From assembly GCF_008630915.1 (NCBI RefSeq), contig NZ_CP043909.1, forward strand, positions 1,116,001-1,180,000: 64,000 nucleotides of DNA. Direction: 5' to 3'. Positions within the stretch are counted from its first letter, which is position 1. Each line of letters opens with the position of its first letter. Shown piece by piece: positions 9,926 to 19,375 of the stretch. The stretch comes from Acinetobacter suaedae. GTDB lineage: Bacteria > Pseudomonadota > Gammaproteobacteria > Pseudomonadales > Moraxellaceae. The translations under genes were made by a program, and so were the position numbers. The notes under the pieces were generated by a model. The model made no database searches. It worked only from the letters and a program-made list of their open reading frames with translations, and had not been told where the DNA came from.

Positions 9926-11458
9926 ATGAGTATTAATAAAGATATAGATGAGGGAACACGTAAAACATGTATGGATATTAAGTGGCTATTTTGTATAGCA
10001 ACTTTGTCTATGTCAGTTACGCATGCCTCTACACCGAGTGAACAGTACCATTCTTTAAAAAACAATTTATCTCAATTGTTTTCACCTAAGAGTAATGATG
10101 AGTTTAAAACGGCGAATATGCAGAAGTTGAGTAACTTCTCTGTTAACTCGACTGTGGCTGAATTGCCCGTCGTTGGATCTGGACGTCCAATTGAGACATC
10201 GGCACCTGCAGCCGTATGGCAGAATCAAAACAGAACGTTAAAAGATGCAATACAAATTGCAGTGCAGCGTAATCCTGAAATTTCACAAACGTTGGCAACG
10301 CTTGCTGCTCAAAATGCAAATATTGACGTCGCCAAAGCTGGCTACTATCCCCAAATATCTGGTGGTGTGAATACGGGTGATTTGACTCGAAAAGGTGAAA
10401 GAGGTCGGCAAATATTAGCTTTGAATGCGACCCAGATGTTATATGACTTTGGTAAAGTCAAATCTGGCGTTTCTACAGAAGAAGCAAAGCTTATGCTGGA
10501 GCAGGCTAATGTATTGGTCAAAGTTGATGATATTTCATTAGATGTTGCACAGACCATTATTAATATTCAACGTCAACAGAAACTGATTAGGATTGCAAAT
10601 CAGCAGATTGCTGGGATTAAACGTATTCAAGAAATGGCAAATTTACGTGCCAATGCGGGTATTAGTAGCCAGGCTGATCCTGTACAAGCCCAATCTTATG
10701 TGCAATCAGCTCAGTCAGCATTGATTGCACAACAATCGTTACTTAGTCAATATCAACAGCACTTGTATACTTTGTTAGGTTTTGATGCGCGTAATGTGCA
10801 ATGGGCAATTACAGATGATTTTATTAAGCAATCAGATTTATATGTAGAGCCTGCATTTAATACGATTCCACAAATGATTGCTGCTCAAGCAAGTATTGAA
10901 GTTGCAAAAAATCAAAAGAAACAAACTCAAGTCAGTAATTATCCAACGTTATCAGTGAAGGGCGAGGTCAGCCAAGCATTGCATGGACGAAATCCGAATA
11001 ACGATAAGAGAGGTGGTTTTGATAGTGCAATTATGTTGGAGGCAAGTAGCCAATTCTATCAAGGCGGTGCCACTACTTCGAGACTACGTGCTGCAAGTTT
11101 TGCAGAGGAAGCAGCCAAAGCACAAGTAAATGCGGTATATTTAAGAGTATTGGATCAGATCAGAACCAGTCGAGAACAAATTGAAAATAAGCAACGTCAA
11201 ATGCAAGTCTTAGCTGGACAACAAGCTACGACTGTACGGACTAAAGAGCTTTATCAAGAACAATATAAACTGGGAACTCGTACACTTGTCGATTTATTAA
11301 ATGCTGAACAAGCTATTCATAGCGCAAATTCAGAAGTAGAAATGGCTCGTTATGATATTTATAGCAGCATCGCCCAATATATTGCCGCCACTGGCCGTTC
11401 TCGCCAAGCCTATGACCTGAATAATATAAAAATTCAAGGTTTTGAGGTGCAACCATGA
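9926..11458 (+). CDS. TolC-family outer membrane protein of a type I secretion system
   Basis: Up to 510 residues. Forms the outer membrane channel of a type I secretion apparatus. A signal peptide (WLFCIATLSMSVTHA) is followed by two coiled-coil outer membrane efflux repeats; the DAIQIAVQRNPEISQ and LLNAEQAIHSANSEVEMARYD helices (the latter about residues 453-473) are characteristic. Two starts are possible: ATG 9926 gives a long charged n-region, ATG 9971 starts right before the signal core but has its AGGGA 15 bp away. The gene overlaps the ABC transporter gene by 4 bp (ATGA). Confidence 0.85.
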   Translation: MSINKDIDEGTRKTCMDIKWLFCIATLSMSVTHASTPSEQYHSLKNNLSQLFSPKSNDEFKTANMQKLSNFSVNSTVAELPVVGSGRPIETSAPAAVWQNQNRTLKDAIQIAVQRNPEISQTLATLAAQNANIDVAKAGYYPQISGGVNTGDLTRKGERGRQILALNATQMLYDFGKVKSGVSTEEAKLMLEQANVLVKVDDISLDVAQTIINIQRQQKLIRIANQQIAGIKRIQEMANLRANAGISSQADPVQAQSYVQSAQSALIAQQSLLSQYQQHLYTLLGFDARNVQWAITDDFIKQSDLYVEPAFNTIPQMIAAQASIEVAKNQKKQTQVSNYPTLSVKGEVSQALHGRNPNNDKRGGFDSAIMLEASSQFYQGGATTSRLRAASFAEEAAKAQVNAVYLRVLDQIRTSREQIENKQRQMQVLAGQQATTVRTKELYQEQYKLGTRTLVDLLNAEQAIHSANSEVEMARYDIYSSIAQYIAATGRSRQAYDLNNIKIQGFEVQP

Positions 11459-13578
11459 TGACAAAAATAGATTACCAACCTTGGTTACAGGCGATATTAA
11501 CCATTGCGAAGCACTATCGAATTGAACCATCAGAAGAGCGTGTTCGTTTGCAATTGGATTGGAATCAAAATCAAAATCTTGATGAAGTTTTGACTTTGAT
11601 TGGTCGCCAAGTTGGTTTAAGTATTCGACGGGTAAAGTTTAGCAATGATGTTATCAACCCTTGGCGTTTGCCAATTCTGGTTGAGTTAGCAGATGGTCAA
11701 GTTGGTGTAATTGACAAAGCAGATGGCTCAGGGCATGTCAGTATTCAACTGAGTGGTGATCAAGGATTAGCACAAAAGTTTGCAGTAGGTGCATTAAAAC
11801 ATATTGTTAAAAATGTATTTATTTTACGACCAGAAAAATCAGTTCCAGATGCCCGTATTGATGAATATATTAAGCCATATGAGCCCAGTTGGTTTTGGTC
11901 AATTGTTTTAAGTGATTGGAAACGCTATATCGATATTATGTTTGCGTCCATGATTGCGAACGTATTAGCTTTAGCTACGATCGTGTTTTCGATGCAAGTT
12001 TATGACCGTGTGGTTCCATCCCAGTCGATACCAACACTTTGGGTATTGGCTGGTGGTGTGTTGATTGCAGCGATTTTTGAGTTTGTACTTCGTATTTCAC
12101 GGGTGTATATCTCTGATATTATTGGGAAGCGTGCAGATCTGCGGATATCGGATCGTGTCTTTGGTCATGCACTTAGAATCAAAAATAGTGAACGTTCTAA
12201 ATCCACGGGTACCTTTATTTCCCAAATTCGAGAGTTAGAGGGCGTCCGCGAGTTAGTGACTTCAACAACTTTGGGTGCAATCGCTGATCTTCCATTCTTT
12301 TTCTTATTCTTATTTATCTTCGCAATCATTGGTGGAAACTTATTCTGGGTGATGCTGGCGATTGTTCCTTTAATGATTTTACCTGGGATCTTAGTGCAGA
12401 AAAAACTAGCAAAACTTGCACAAGAAGGTATGCGTGAATCTTCAATTCGTAACGCAATTTTAGTTGAGGCCGTACAGGGAATTGAAGATATTAAACTGTT
12501 ACGTGCTGAATCTCGTTTCCAAAATCAATGGAATCATATGAATGAAGTTTCTGCAGATATTAGTATGCAGCAACGTAAAATTGTAGGGGTTCTTACGGCG
12601 TGGACACAAAAACTGCAAGGGCTTACCTATGCGATTGTGGTTCTCGTTGGATGTTTCGCGGTAATGGAAGGTGAAATGACCACAGGTGCATTGGTCGCAT
12701 GTTCTATTTTGTCATCGCGTATGTTGGCACCTATTTCTCAAATTACAGGCATATTGGGACGTTTGCAGCAAGCTAAAGTTGCTAAACAAAGTTTGGATGA
12801 GTTGATGCAGCGTCCAGTAGATCAGGCAGATCATGCGCATCTTGTACATAAAGAAGTATTACACGGTGACTACGAACTTAAAAATGTAGTGTTCCAATAT
12901 GGCGAGGATGATCCTCGACCAAGTTTAATGATCCAGCATTTAAAAATTCGTGCAGGTGAGCGTATTGCGATCTTGGGTCGAAATGGTGCCGGTAAGTCGA
13001 CTTTATTGCAAATCTTGTCTGCGATGCAGATGCCAAACTCAGGTTCAGTACATCTTGATGAGTTAGATATTAGCTTGATTGATCCTGCTGATGTGCGTCG
13101 TGATATGGGATTATTAAATCAAAATGCGCATTTATTCTACGGTACGATCCGTGAAAACCTGACCTTGGGTGCTCCATTAGCACGTGATGAGGATATTTTA
13201 AAAGCTCTAAAAGTTACAGGCGCATTAAGTTTTGTGCATGAAAAGAAAGAAGGATTGGACCATTTAGTTTTAGAAGGTGGAGTTGGTTTTTCAGGCGGAC
13301 AACGACAAGCATTATTATTGGCACGTTTGCTTATTCGCCAGCCGAATATTTTATTACTGGATGAACCGACAGCAGCGATTGATGATGTCGCAGAAAAACA
13401 ATTGATTGATCATTTAAGAAGCTGGTTGGGTTACCGTACTTTAATTGTTGCAACGCATCGACGTGCGGTACTGGAGTTAGTTGACCGTATTATTGTCATG
13501 AATGATGGGAAAATCGTCATGGATGGGCCAGCAGATAAAGTATTACAACAATCAGCTGTAAAACAAAAAACAGTGTAA
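11455..13578 (+). CDS. Type I secretion permease/ATPase (LssB/HlyB-like)
   Basis: 707 residues. It has an N-terminal domain of about 130 residues in the position of a C39 peptidase but without a catalytic Cys, as in HlyB-type exporters of unprocessed proteins; then an ABC membrane domain (about 150-440), then an ATPase domain with Walker A GRNGAGKST (about 508), signature FSGGQRQ, Walker B ILLLDEPTAAID and switch VATHR. It probably exports a large repeat protein, since in Acinetobacter such systems export Bap and RTX-type adhesins; no such substrate gene is in the window. Confidence 0.9.
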   Translation: MMTKIDYQPWLQAILTIAKHYRIEPSEERVRLQLDWNQNQNLDEVLTLIGRQVGLSIRRVKFSNDVINPWRLPILVELADGQVGVIDKADGSGHVSIQLSGDQGLAQKFAVGALKHIVKNVFILRPEKSVPDARIDEYIKPYEPSWFWSIVLSDWKRYIDIMFASMIANVLALATIVFSMQVYDRVVPSQSIPTLWVLAGGVLIAAIFEFVLRISRVYISDIIGKRADLRISDRVFGHALRIKNSERSKSTGTFISQIRELEGVRELVTSTTLGAIADLPFFFLFLFIFAIIGGNLFWVMLAIVPLMILPGILVQKKLAKLAQEGMRESSIRNAILVEAVQGIEDIKLLRAESRFQNQWNHMNEVSADISMQQRKIVGVLTAWTQKLQGLTYAIVVLVGCFAVMEGEMTTGALVACSILSSRMLAPISQITGILGRLQQAKVAKQSLDELMQRPVDQADHAHLVHKEVLHGDYELKNVVFQYGEDDPRPSLMIQHLKIRAGERIAILGRNGAGKSTLLQILSAMQMPNSGSVHLDELDISLIDPADVRRDMGLLNQNAHLFYGTIRENLTLGAPLARDEDILKALKVTGALSFVHEKKEGLDHLVLEGGVGFSGGQRQALLLARLLIRQPNILLLDEPTAAIDDVAEKQLIDHLRSWLGYRTLIVATHRRAVLELVDRIIVMNDGKIVMDGPADKVLQQSAVKQKTV

Positions 13579-13590
13579 AGAGGAAAATTC

Positions 13591-14781
13591 ATGAGTGATC
13601 AAGAACAAACTAGCAGTCGTCCCATGAATGTGACTTATAAAGAACCAAAATTACCGAGTTCATCTATCATTGTATGGTTAATTGGGATTGGTTTAGTGGT
13701 ACTGCTCGTTTGGGCATGGCTATTTAGTTTAGAAGAAGTCTCTACAGGTACAGGTAAAGTTATTCCATCTTCAAAAGAGCAGATTATTCAGTCACTTGAA
13801 GGAGGGATTTTAACTAAACTTGATGTTAAGGAAGGGGATATTGTTGAAAGTGGACAAATCTTAGCGCAGTTAGATCCAACTCGTTTTGCTTCAAATGTTG
13901 GTGAATCACAGTCTTTGCTTATGTCAGCTATGGCAACAGCAGCACGTTTACGTGCAGAAGTGAACGGTACAGCACTCACTTTCCCAGAAGAGGTGCTAAA
14001 AGAACCAAAACTGGTGAAAGAGGAAACAGCACTTTATTATTCACGTCGTGCAAATTTAGAAGAATCTATTTCTGGTAATCAACAAGCGCTGAAATTGGTA
14101 CAGCAAGAGTTGGCAATGACAGAACCACTAGTGGCTAAAGGTGCAGCAAGTGAAGTTGAAGTACTTCGATTAAGACGTGAAGCCAATGACTTACAGAATA
14201 GAATTAATGACATTCGAAACCAATACTATGTGAAAGCACGAGAGGAGCTATCAAAAGCCAATACTGATATTCAAACACAGCAACAAGTTGTCAAAGGTCG
14301 AACCGATAGCTTGCAGCGTGCAGTTTTTAGAGCACCTGTTCGCGGTATTGTAAAAGAAATTGATGTGACTACTTTAGGTGGAGTCGTACCACAAAATGGT
14401 AAGTTAATGACCATTGTTCCTTTAGAAGATAAGTTGCTGATTGAAGCTCGTATTTCCCCTCGAGATATTGCCTTTATTCGTCCTAACCAAGAGGCCTTGG
14501 TTAAAATTACAGCTTATGATTATGCCATTTATGGTGGTCTAGAAGGTAAAGTAACGGTAATCTCACCAGATACAATACGTGATGAAGTGAAACAAGACCA
14601 ATTCTACTATCGCGTTTATATTCGTACCGATTCTGATCGTTTATATAATAAAGCAGGTAAAGAATTTAGTATCACACCAGGTATGGTTGCTACCGTTGAT
14701 ATTCGTACTGGGCAAAAAACGGTATTGGATTATCTGTTGAAACCATTTAATAAAGCGAAAGAAGCATTACGTGAACGTTAA
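13591..14781 (+). CDS. HlyD-family periplasmic adaptor subunit
   Basis: 396 residues. One inner membrane helix (SSIIVWLIGIGLVVLLVWAW, about residues 23-42) is followed by a biotinyl/lipoyl-like half (GGILTKLDVKEGDIVESGQ), a long coiled-coil hairpin (about 95-245), the second lipoyl half (FRAPVRGIVKEI) and a beta-barrel domain. It joins the ABC transporter to the TolC-like channel. It lies 12 bp after the transporter gene with AGAGGA as ribosome binding site, and a terminator follows. Confidence 0.92.
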   Translation: MSDQEQTSSRPMNVTYKEPKLPSSSIIVWLIGIGLVVLLVWAWLFSLEEVSTGTGKVIPSSKEQIIQSLEGGILTKLDVKEGDIVESGQILAQLDPTRFASNVGESQSLLMSAMATAARLRAEVNGTALTFPEEVLKEPKLVKEETALYYSRRANLEESISGNQQALKLVQQELAMTEPLVAKGAASEVEVLRLRREANDLQNRINDIRNQYYVKAREELSKANTDIQTQQQVVKGRTDSLQRAVFRAPVRGIVKEIDVTTLGGVVPQNGKLMTIVPLEDKLLIEARISPRDIAFIRPNQEALVKITAYDYAIYGGLEGKVTVISPDTIRDEVKQDQFYYRVYIRTDSDRLYNKAGKEFSITPGMVATVDIRTGQKTVLDYLLKPFNKAKEALRER

Positions 14782-14797
14782 TCTTCTTTTTGTATCT

Positions 14798-14824
14798 AAA
14801 ACCTCGCTTAGGCGAGGTTTTTTA
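14798..14824 (+). terminator. Terminator after the type I secretion operon
   Basis: Stem AAACCTCGC / GCGAGGTTT with a short loop and a T run, 17 bp after the adaptor stop. Confidence 0.88.
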
Positions 14825-14874
14825 TTTGCAGTAGAAGCAGTTATAATCACATTTTAAGTTTGTATCTTAGTTTT

Positions 14875-15474
14875 ATGCCTTTCACCATTGCCTCTTCGGT
14901 AACTTTTGAAGAAGAAATTAAAAAAAGTCGTTTTCAAGCGATTGCTGCAATTGTTGAAAATGAGCAGCAAGTTAAAAAATTTTTGGAAGAAAATAAGGAT
15001 CTGTCTACGACGCATCAATGTTGGGCATGGAAGATCGGGCACAATGTTCGATTCAATGATGATGGAGAACCTTCTGGTACAGCGGGACGGCCAATTCTTG
15101 CGACGATTGAAGGAAACGATTTGACCAATGTGATCGTATTGGTAAATCGCTGGTATGGTGGTATTAAACTCGGTACGGGAGGGTTAGTTCGTGCTTATGG
15201 CGGTTGTGCTGGTCAATGCTTGATGCTAGCCGAAAAAATTGAGCTGATTCAGAAAAAGCAGATTCGATTTTCTTGTTGGTTTAATGAATGGGCAATCCTT
15301 CAATATGAATTAACGCAACAACAGATTGACTATCAGGAAAGTTATAATGAAACGGGTGTATTGGTTGAAGCACGTTTGCAGATTCATCAAATTGATGCTT
15401 TAAAAAGTAAGCTTCAGGATATTACGCGTGGACGTGAGCAATTAAAAATAATAGAAGAACAACGTGATGAATGA
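14875..15474 (+). CDS. YigZ/IMPACT family protein
   Basis: 199 residues. The IMPACT domain (KKSRFQAIAAIVENEQQ at about residues 17-33, then NDDGEPSGTAGRPIL and RWYGGIKLGTGGLVRAYG) fills the first 130 residues, followed by a small C-terminal RNA-binding-like alpha/beta domain (DUF1949 region). In eukaryotes IMPACT modulates translation control; bacterial function is not established. I start at ATG 14875 because an upstream in-frame TTG at 14860 adds only MYLSF. The next gene overlaps its end by 8 bp. Confidence 0.9.
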   Translation: MPFTIASSVTFEEEIKKSRFQAIAAIVENEQQVKKFLEENKDLSTTHQCWAWKIGHNVRFNDDGEPSGTAGRPILATIEGNDLTNVIVLVNRWYGGIKLGTGGLVRAYGGCAGQCLMLAEKIELIQKKQIRFSCWFNEWAILQYELTQQQIDYQESYNETGVLVEARLQIHQIDALKSKLQDITRGREQLKIIEEQRDE

Positions 15475-16081
15475 TCCTTTACTAAAATATAGAGAGCAAC
15501 ATAAGCAACGCTTAAATTATATGCCTTGGTTGTATTGGTCATTGAAACCAAAGCATCGTGAATGGGCTGAGGTATGGCAAGCTGAATATCAAGCTTATTT
15601 GATGGAGATGGAAACGGTTGAAATCGGGAAGAACTGTTTTATTTCCCCTTTAGCTCATATTTTTGCTGAACCAGGAAGGAAAATCAGTATCGGTGATAAT
15701 ACTTTTATTGCGGCAGATTGTACTCTACATGGTCCATTAGAGATCGGTAATGAAGTGGCGATCAATCACCACTGTATCTTGGATGGGGGGCGTGCCGGAA
15801 TTAAATTACATGATCAAGTTAGAATCGCAGCTTATAGTCATTTATATGCATTTGATCACGGTATGGAAATGGATCGAGCCATTTATCAGCAACCGGTTAC
15901 GTCGAAGGGAATTGAGGTTGGTCGAGATGTATGGTTGGGTGCACACGTTGGAATTAAAGATGGAATAAAAATAGGTCATCATGCGGTGATTGGAATGAAT
16001 AGCATGGTCACTAAAGATGTTGCTGATTTTGCGATTATGGCAGGGAATCCAGCGAAATTAATTCGCTATCGGACTGAATAA
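15467..16081 (+). CDS. Hexapeptide-repeat acyltransferase
   Basis: 204 residues. The middle and C-terminal parts are left-handed beta-helix hexapeptide repeats (ISIGDNTFIAADCTLHG, IGNEVAINHHCILDGG, VGRDVWLGAHVGIKDGIKIG split across residues 65-185) ending in MAGNPAKLIRYR, the standard end of sugar O-acetyltransferases of the WbbJ/LacA type. The acceptor is not known. ATG 15467 has AGAAG 9 bp upstream; it overlaps the YigZ gene, so the two are likely translated together. Confidence 0.88.
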   Translation: MNDPLLKYREQHKQRLNYMPWLYWSLKPKHREWAEVWQAEYQAYLMEMETVEIGKNCFISPLAHIFAEPGRKISIGDNTFIAADCTLHGPLEIGNEVAINHHCILDGGRAGIKLHDQVRIAAYSHLYAFDHGMEMDRAIYQQPVTSKGIEVGRDVWLGAHVGIKDGIKIGHHAVIGMNSMVTKDVADFAIMAGNPAKLIRYRTE

Positions 16082-16197
16082 AAAGCATTAAAAATCTTGT
16101 GAGATTCGATACATAAATTTAACCCATCATGCTTTTTTCTGTGTTAAGTTAAAAATAAGTAAAAGACCTAAGGTGCTAAACCTAAAGAGAGGCGAAC

Positions 16198-17040
16198 ATG
16201 AAGCGCGTAATTGCATGTATTGATTCTTCACCCTGTATCGATGCTGTTGCTGAGGCCGCGGTATGGGTTGCGAAGCAAACGCAAAGGGAATTAGTGCTGT
16301 TGCAAATCTTGGATTATTATCCTGCAAGCTATCATTTAGGTGAAATCAGCGGTGTTATTGGTTTTGAGAGCAACGCAATGCTGCTCAAAGAGCTGGCTGA
16401 ATTAGAGCAGAAACAAAGCGAATTAGCGCTGGATTATAGTAATAACTTACTGAATCATATTTCTGATTTGATTGAAAAACAGTATGGTATAACCAGTAGT
16501 AAGATTCAAGAAAAGGGGGATTTCCTTGAACAAAGCTTTAACCTACTGAATGAAAATGATGTTGTAATTATTGGGCGTGTTGGGGAACGTGCGGCTGAGA
16601 AGAATAAACCGATCGGAAGCAATGTTGAAAATTTTATCCGAGGTGCAAATTGTACCGTGATCACGGTGGGTGAACATTTTGAACCCCCAAGACGCTTCAT
16701 TTTTGCTTATGAATATTCACCAACTTGCCAAAAAATGTTGCAACGCATTGCACAGAGTGATTTATTAAAAAAACTGCAATGTCATTTGCTCTATGTCGGT
16801 GATCATCCTGAAATGTTGGTTGAGCCTGAGAAATACTTAACTGATGCAGGTTTAGAAGTTATGTCAATCTATCGTTATGGCGATGTTGCTCAAAATATTT
16901 TGGAATATCAACGAGAACATAACATACAGTTAATCGTATTAGGTGCGTTTAGCCATAGTAAAATCCATCAGTTTTTCTTGGGTAGTATTACGACAACGAT
17001 TTTCCGTAATGCTAATGTTCCCTTACTTGTCGCTAAGTGA
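16198..17040 (+). CDS. Universal stress protein with tandem UspA domains
   Basis: 280 residues forming two UspA domains. The first (1-155) begins KRVIACIDSSPCIDAVAEAAV; the second (about 160-280) ends with GAFSHSKIHQFFLGSITTTI, matching the G-x2-G-x9-G(S/T) ATP-binding pattern only loosely in that SH replaces the first motif Gly. The first domain has GRVGERAAEKNKPIGSN. Tandem Usp proteins act in stress survival through nucleotide binding. Start is supported by AGAGAGGCGAAC before the ATG. A long inverted repeat lies just after the stop. Confidence 0.88.
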   Translation: MKRVIACIDSSPCIDAVAEAAVWVAKQTQRELVLLQILDYYPASYHLGEISGVIGFESNAMLLKELAELEQKQSELALDYSNNLLNHISDLIEKQYGITSSKIQEKGDFLEQSFNLLNENDVVIIGRVGERAAEKNKPIGSNVENFIRGANCTVITVGEHFEPPRRFIFAYEYSPTCQKMLQRIAQSDLLKKLQCHLLYVGDHPEMLVEPEKYLTDAGLEVMSIYRYGDVAQNILEYQREHNIQLIVLGAFSHSKIHQFFLGSITTTIFRNANVPLLVAK

Positions 17041-17050
17041 TTCATTTTAC

Positions 17051-17091
17051 TCCATATAGTTATCCGCAAATACTGTGGATAACTATATGGA
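17051..17091. repeat. 15-bp perfect inverted repeat between convergent genes
   Basis: Arms 17051-17065 and 17077-17091 (TCCATATAGTTATCC and its complement) flank an 11-nt loop. It sits 10 bp past the universal stress gene stop, upstream of the end of the converging methyltransferase gene. There is no T run, so it is not a textbook terminator. Confidence 0.7.
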
Positions 17092-17159
17092 AAAGCACTT
17101 TGGATAAAGATAATTTGTTGATATTTAATAATTAAATTAAATAGGTTGTTTTTTAATCT

Positions 17160-17828
17160 CTATTTTACGATAGCAATAGCAAAGCCATCATGCCCTTTAG
17201 AGCCAACTGTTTGTAATGCTGTACATGATAAAAGTTTCGGGTGATTTTTGAGTGCGGAAAAGGTTCCACGAATACCTTCAATACTTGGTTTTTTATTGTT
17301 TTCATCCAAGATGTCACCGGCACGAATCACATTATCGAGAACAAGTATCGTACCTGAATGGGCTAACTGTAAGCTAAGTTCTAAATATTCAGGATAGCTT
17401 TGTTTATCTGCATCGATAAAAATGAGGTCAAAAGGTTCACTATTCTCAGCGATGAGTTGATTCATCACATCAGCGCCGCGCCCTTTTTTAAGCTCGATAT
17501 TGGTAGGCATATTGGCAAAATCGATATTTTCTTGCGCAATAATTACATGAGTGTCTCGACCTTCAACTGTTAATAAATAACCATCTTTAGGTAAAGCTTT
17601 CGCTAACCAAATCGTACTATATGCCGCAAAAGTCCCAAGTTCTAACACCCGTTTACACTGATTCATTTGAATCAACATTTGTAAAAACATACCTTGATTA
17701 GGTGCAACAGCCAAATGATTAGAGAATCCTTGTGTATCCGTATTATCTAATGCGTGTTGAAGTTTTGGATTTGTGGGAATTAAATGCGAATTGATATAGT
17801 CATCAATGTCAGTCCACAACTGTTGCAT
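17160..17828 (-). CDS. Class I SAM-dependent O-methyltransferase
   Basis: 222 residues of the catechol O-methyltransferase-like family 3. The SAM-binding motif I is VLELGTFAAYSTIWLAKALP, motif II LLTVEGR, and the metal-binding DLIFIDADKQSYPEYLE is clear, followed by LVLDNVIRAG. It probably methylates a small catechol-like hydroxyl, substrate unknown. I chose ATG 17828 because AAGGTAAC lies at good distance and MQQLWTDIDDYI is the usual start; a frame-extending ATG at 17870 would add 14 residues. Confidence 0.9.
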   Translation of the reverse strand: MQQLWTDIDDYINSHLIPTNPKLQHALDNTDTQGFSNHLAVAPNQGMFLQMLIQMNQCKRVLELGTFAAYSTIWLAKALPKDGYLLTVEGRDTHVIIAQENIDFANMPTNIELKKGRGADVMNQLIAENSEPFDLIFIDADKQSYPEYLELSLQLAHSGTILVLDNVIRAGDILDENNKKPSIEGIRGTFSALKNHPKLLSCTALQTVGSKGHDGFAIAIVK

Positions 17829-17963
17829 AATCAATGTTACCTTTGAATCTGTTAACTGCATTTTAAACATTTATCTTCAGAGTGCAATTTGATTGCTGAA
17901 TTATTCATTGTAATCAGCAAGAAAAAAGAGATCAGATGATCTCTTTGAATTTTGGGTCTGATG

Positions 17964-18671
17964 TTAAAGATTACACATTGAGCTATTCCGACTCAGATCA
18001 GGTCCCCATGTTCGATATCCTTGTGTATCGATATGGATTTGACCTGAGCGATAGAGTCCAATACCGAGATTCAGACTTTGACCATGTTGTGCCCAAAACT
18101 GACAGAGCTTAAATTTCGTTTGTTCAATATAAGCATAATCCTGTGGTTGAGGATATTGAGGGCCTATGCGGAAATCGATTGCAGAATTAAATAAATGTCG
18201 TGAAGAACTTGCTCCACCAGCACATTCATTTAAGGGGAGGTCACGATACACGGAAGTCACCTCAAAATCCGTGAGGATTTTTGCTGAGATAAGGTATTTA
18301 AAAACACGTAATGTAGAGAGTGAGTTGCCCCATAATTCACGATTTGGAACAGCGTATTCAGAACGACCACACTTTTGCCAATCACGTGCGGTACGTAATA
18401 ACTCAAAGCTTGGAATAATATGTGCGACTTGATTGCGAGCTAGATATTGTTCGTATTCGCGAACACGTGCGTAATTATCGCCTTGTCCTAGCCATTGACG
18501 ATAAGAGGTGGGTTCGGTTTTATCTGGAACTGGACGTGTTAGAGTGACCTGCTCCTGAGGAATATAAATTCTTTTACCTTGATTTACTTGTGTTTTTGAA
18601 CTCACACAACCGACCATCATCACAGGGACGATAAAGAATGATAAAAAGCCCTGTAATCTTTTTTGCAACAT
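17964..18671 (-). CDS. Lipoprotein of the M15 D,D-carboxypeptidase family
   Basis: 235 residues with a lipoprotein signal (MMVGC lipobox, Cys22). The C-terminal half has the M15A metal site: SRHLFNSAIDF supplies His and Asp and GQIHIDTQGYRTWG supplies the final His. Such enzymes trim the peptidoglycan peptide, here from the periplasmic face of a membrane. The N-terminal 90 residues are a linker of unknown role. Two extra Cys pairs could form disulfides. Confidence 0.82.
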   Translation of the reverse strand: MLQKRLQGFLSFFIVPVMMVGCVSSKTQVNQGKRIYIPQEQVTLTRPVPDKTEPTSYRQWLGQGDNYARVREYEQYLARNQVAHIIPSFELLRTARDWQKCGRSEYAVPNRELWGNSLSTLRVFKYLISAKILTDFEVTSVYRDLPLNECAGGASSSRHLFNSAIDFRIGPQYPQPQDYAYIEQTKFKLCQFWAQHGQSLNLGIGLYRSGQIHIDTQGYRTWGPDLSRNSSMCNL

Positions 18672-18764
18672 AAACGGTAATTCACAATCTATAAGCTTAT
18701 TATTTTAATGCAAAATAGCCCACATATAATGGATCAATTGCAAAGAAATGTGTGATTCCAGTAT

Positions 18765-18797
18765 TAAAAAAGACCAGATTAACTGGCCTTTTTTTAA
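18765..18797 (-). terminator. Terminator after the ferredoxin gene
   Basis: Imperfect stem AAAAAAGACCAG / CTGGCCTTTTTT with an ATTAA loop, immediately after the ferredoxin stop on the minus strand, with T runs on both strands. Confidence 0.75.
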
Positions 18798-18798
18798 A

Positions 18799-19128
18799 TT
18801 ATTTTTCGAGATATTGCAATTTATTTGGTTTGCCATTCCATTCTTCACGATCAGCAGGTTGTTCGCCGATTTGAGTAATGTTGTTGCCAGCCCATTTTTC
18901 AGATAACTCAGCATTCAGCTCGATAAAGACTTCTTGACCTTCAGGTAATTCATCTTCAGAGAAAATCGCATTTGCTGGACATTCTGGTTCACATAACGCA
19001 CAGTCAATACATTCATCTGGATTGATAACAAGGAAGTTTGGACCTTCATAGAAACAGTCTACAGGACAAACTTCAACACAATCTTGATATTTACATTTAA
19101 TACAATTTTCAGTGACAACAAAGGTCAT
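18799..19128 (-). CDS. fdxA: Seven-iron-type ferredoxin FdxA
   Basis: 109 residues. The first 57 residues carry the 3Fe-4S and 4Fe-4S cluster Cys sets ([18 protein letters not shown] and [16 protein letters not shown]), and the rest is the C-terminal extension of Azotobacter-type 7Fe ferredoxins ([16 protein letters not shown]). It is a cytoplasmic electron carrier. It stands alone with its own terminator. Confidence 0.94.
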   Translation of the reverse strand: MTFVVTENCIKCKYQDCVEVCPVDCFYEGPNFLVINPDECIDCALCEPECPANAIFSEDELPEGQEVFIELNAELSEKWAGNNITQIGEQPADREEWNGKPNKLQYLEK

Positions 19129-19375
19129 GGCGACAGCTACCTAAAAATACGGTTTTTGTTTGGAATAGGCTATTGTAGGCAAAAATAGGGGGAACAAACA
19201 ATTGCTTTTATTGATATTGTTTATTTATACATGTGAAAAATATGGTAACTAATTGATAAATTTAAATATGTTGTAGGGGTGTGTTGATTTTAAAGGCATA
19301 ATATACAGAAGTATTGATGATGAATTGGTTTATCTTTTGCTTTAAAGGCCAAGAGAGGATATTTTTGATCAATGC

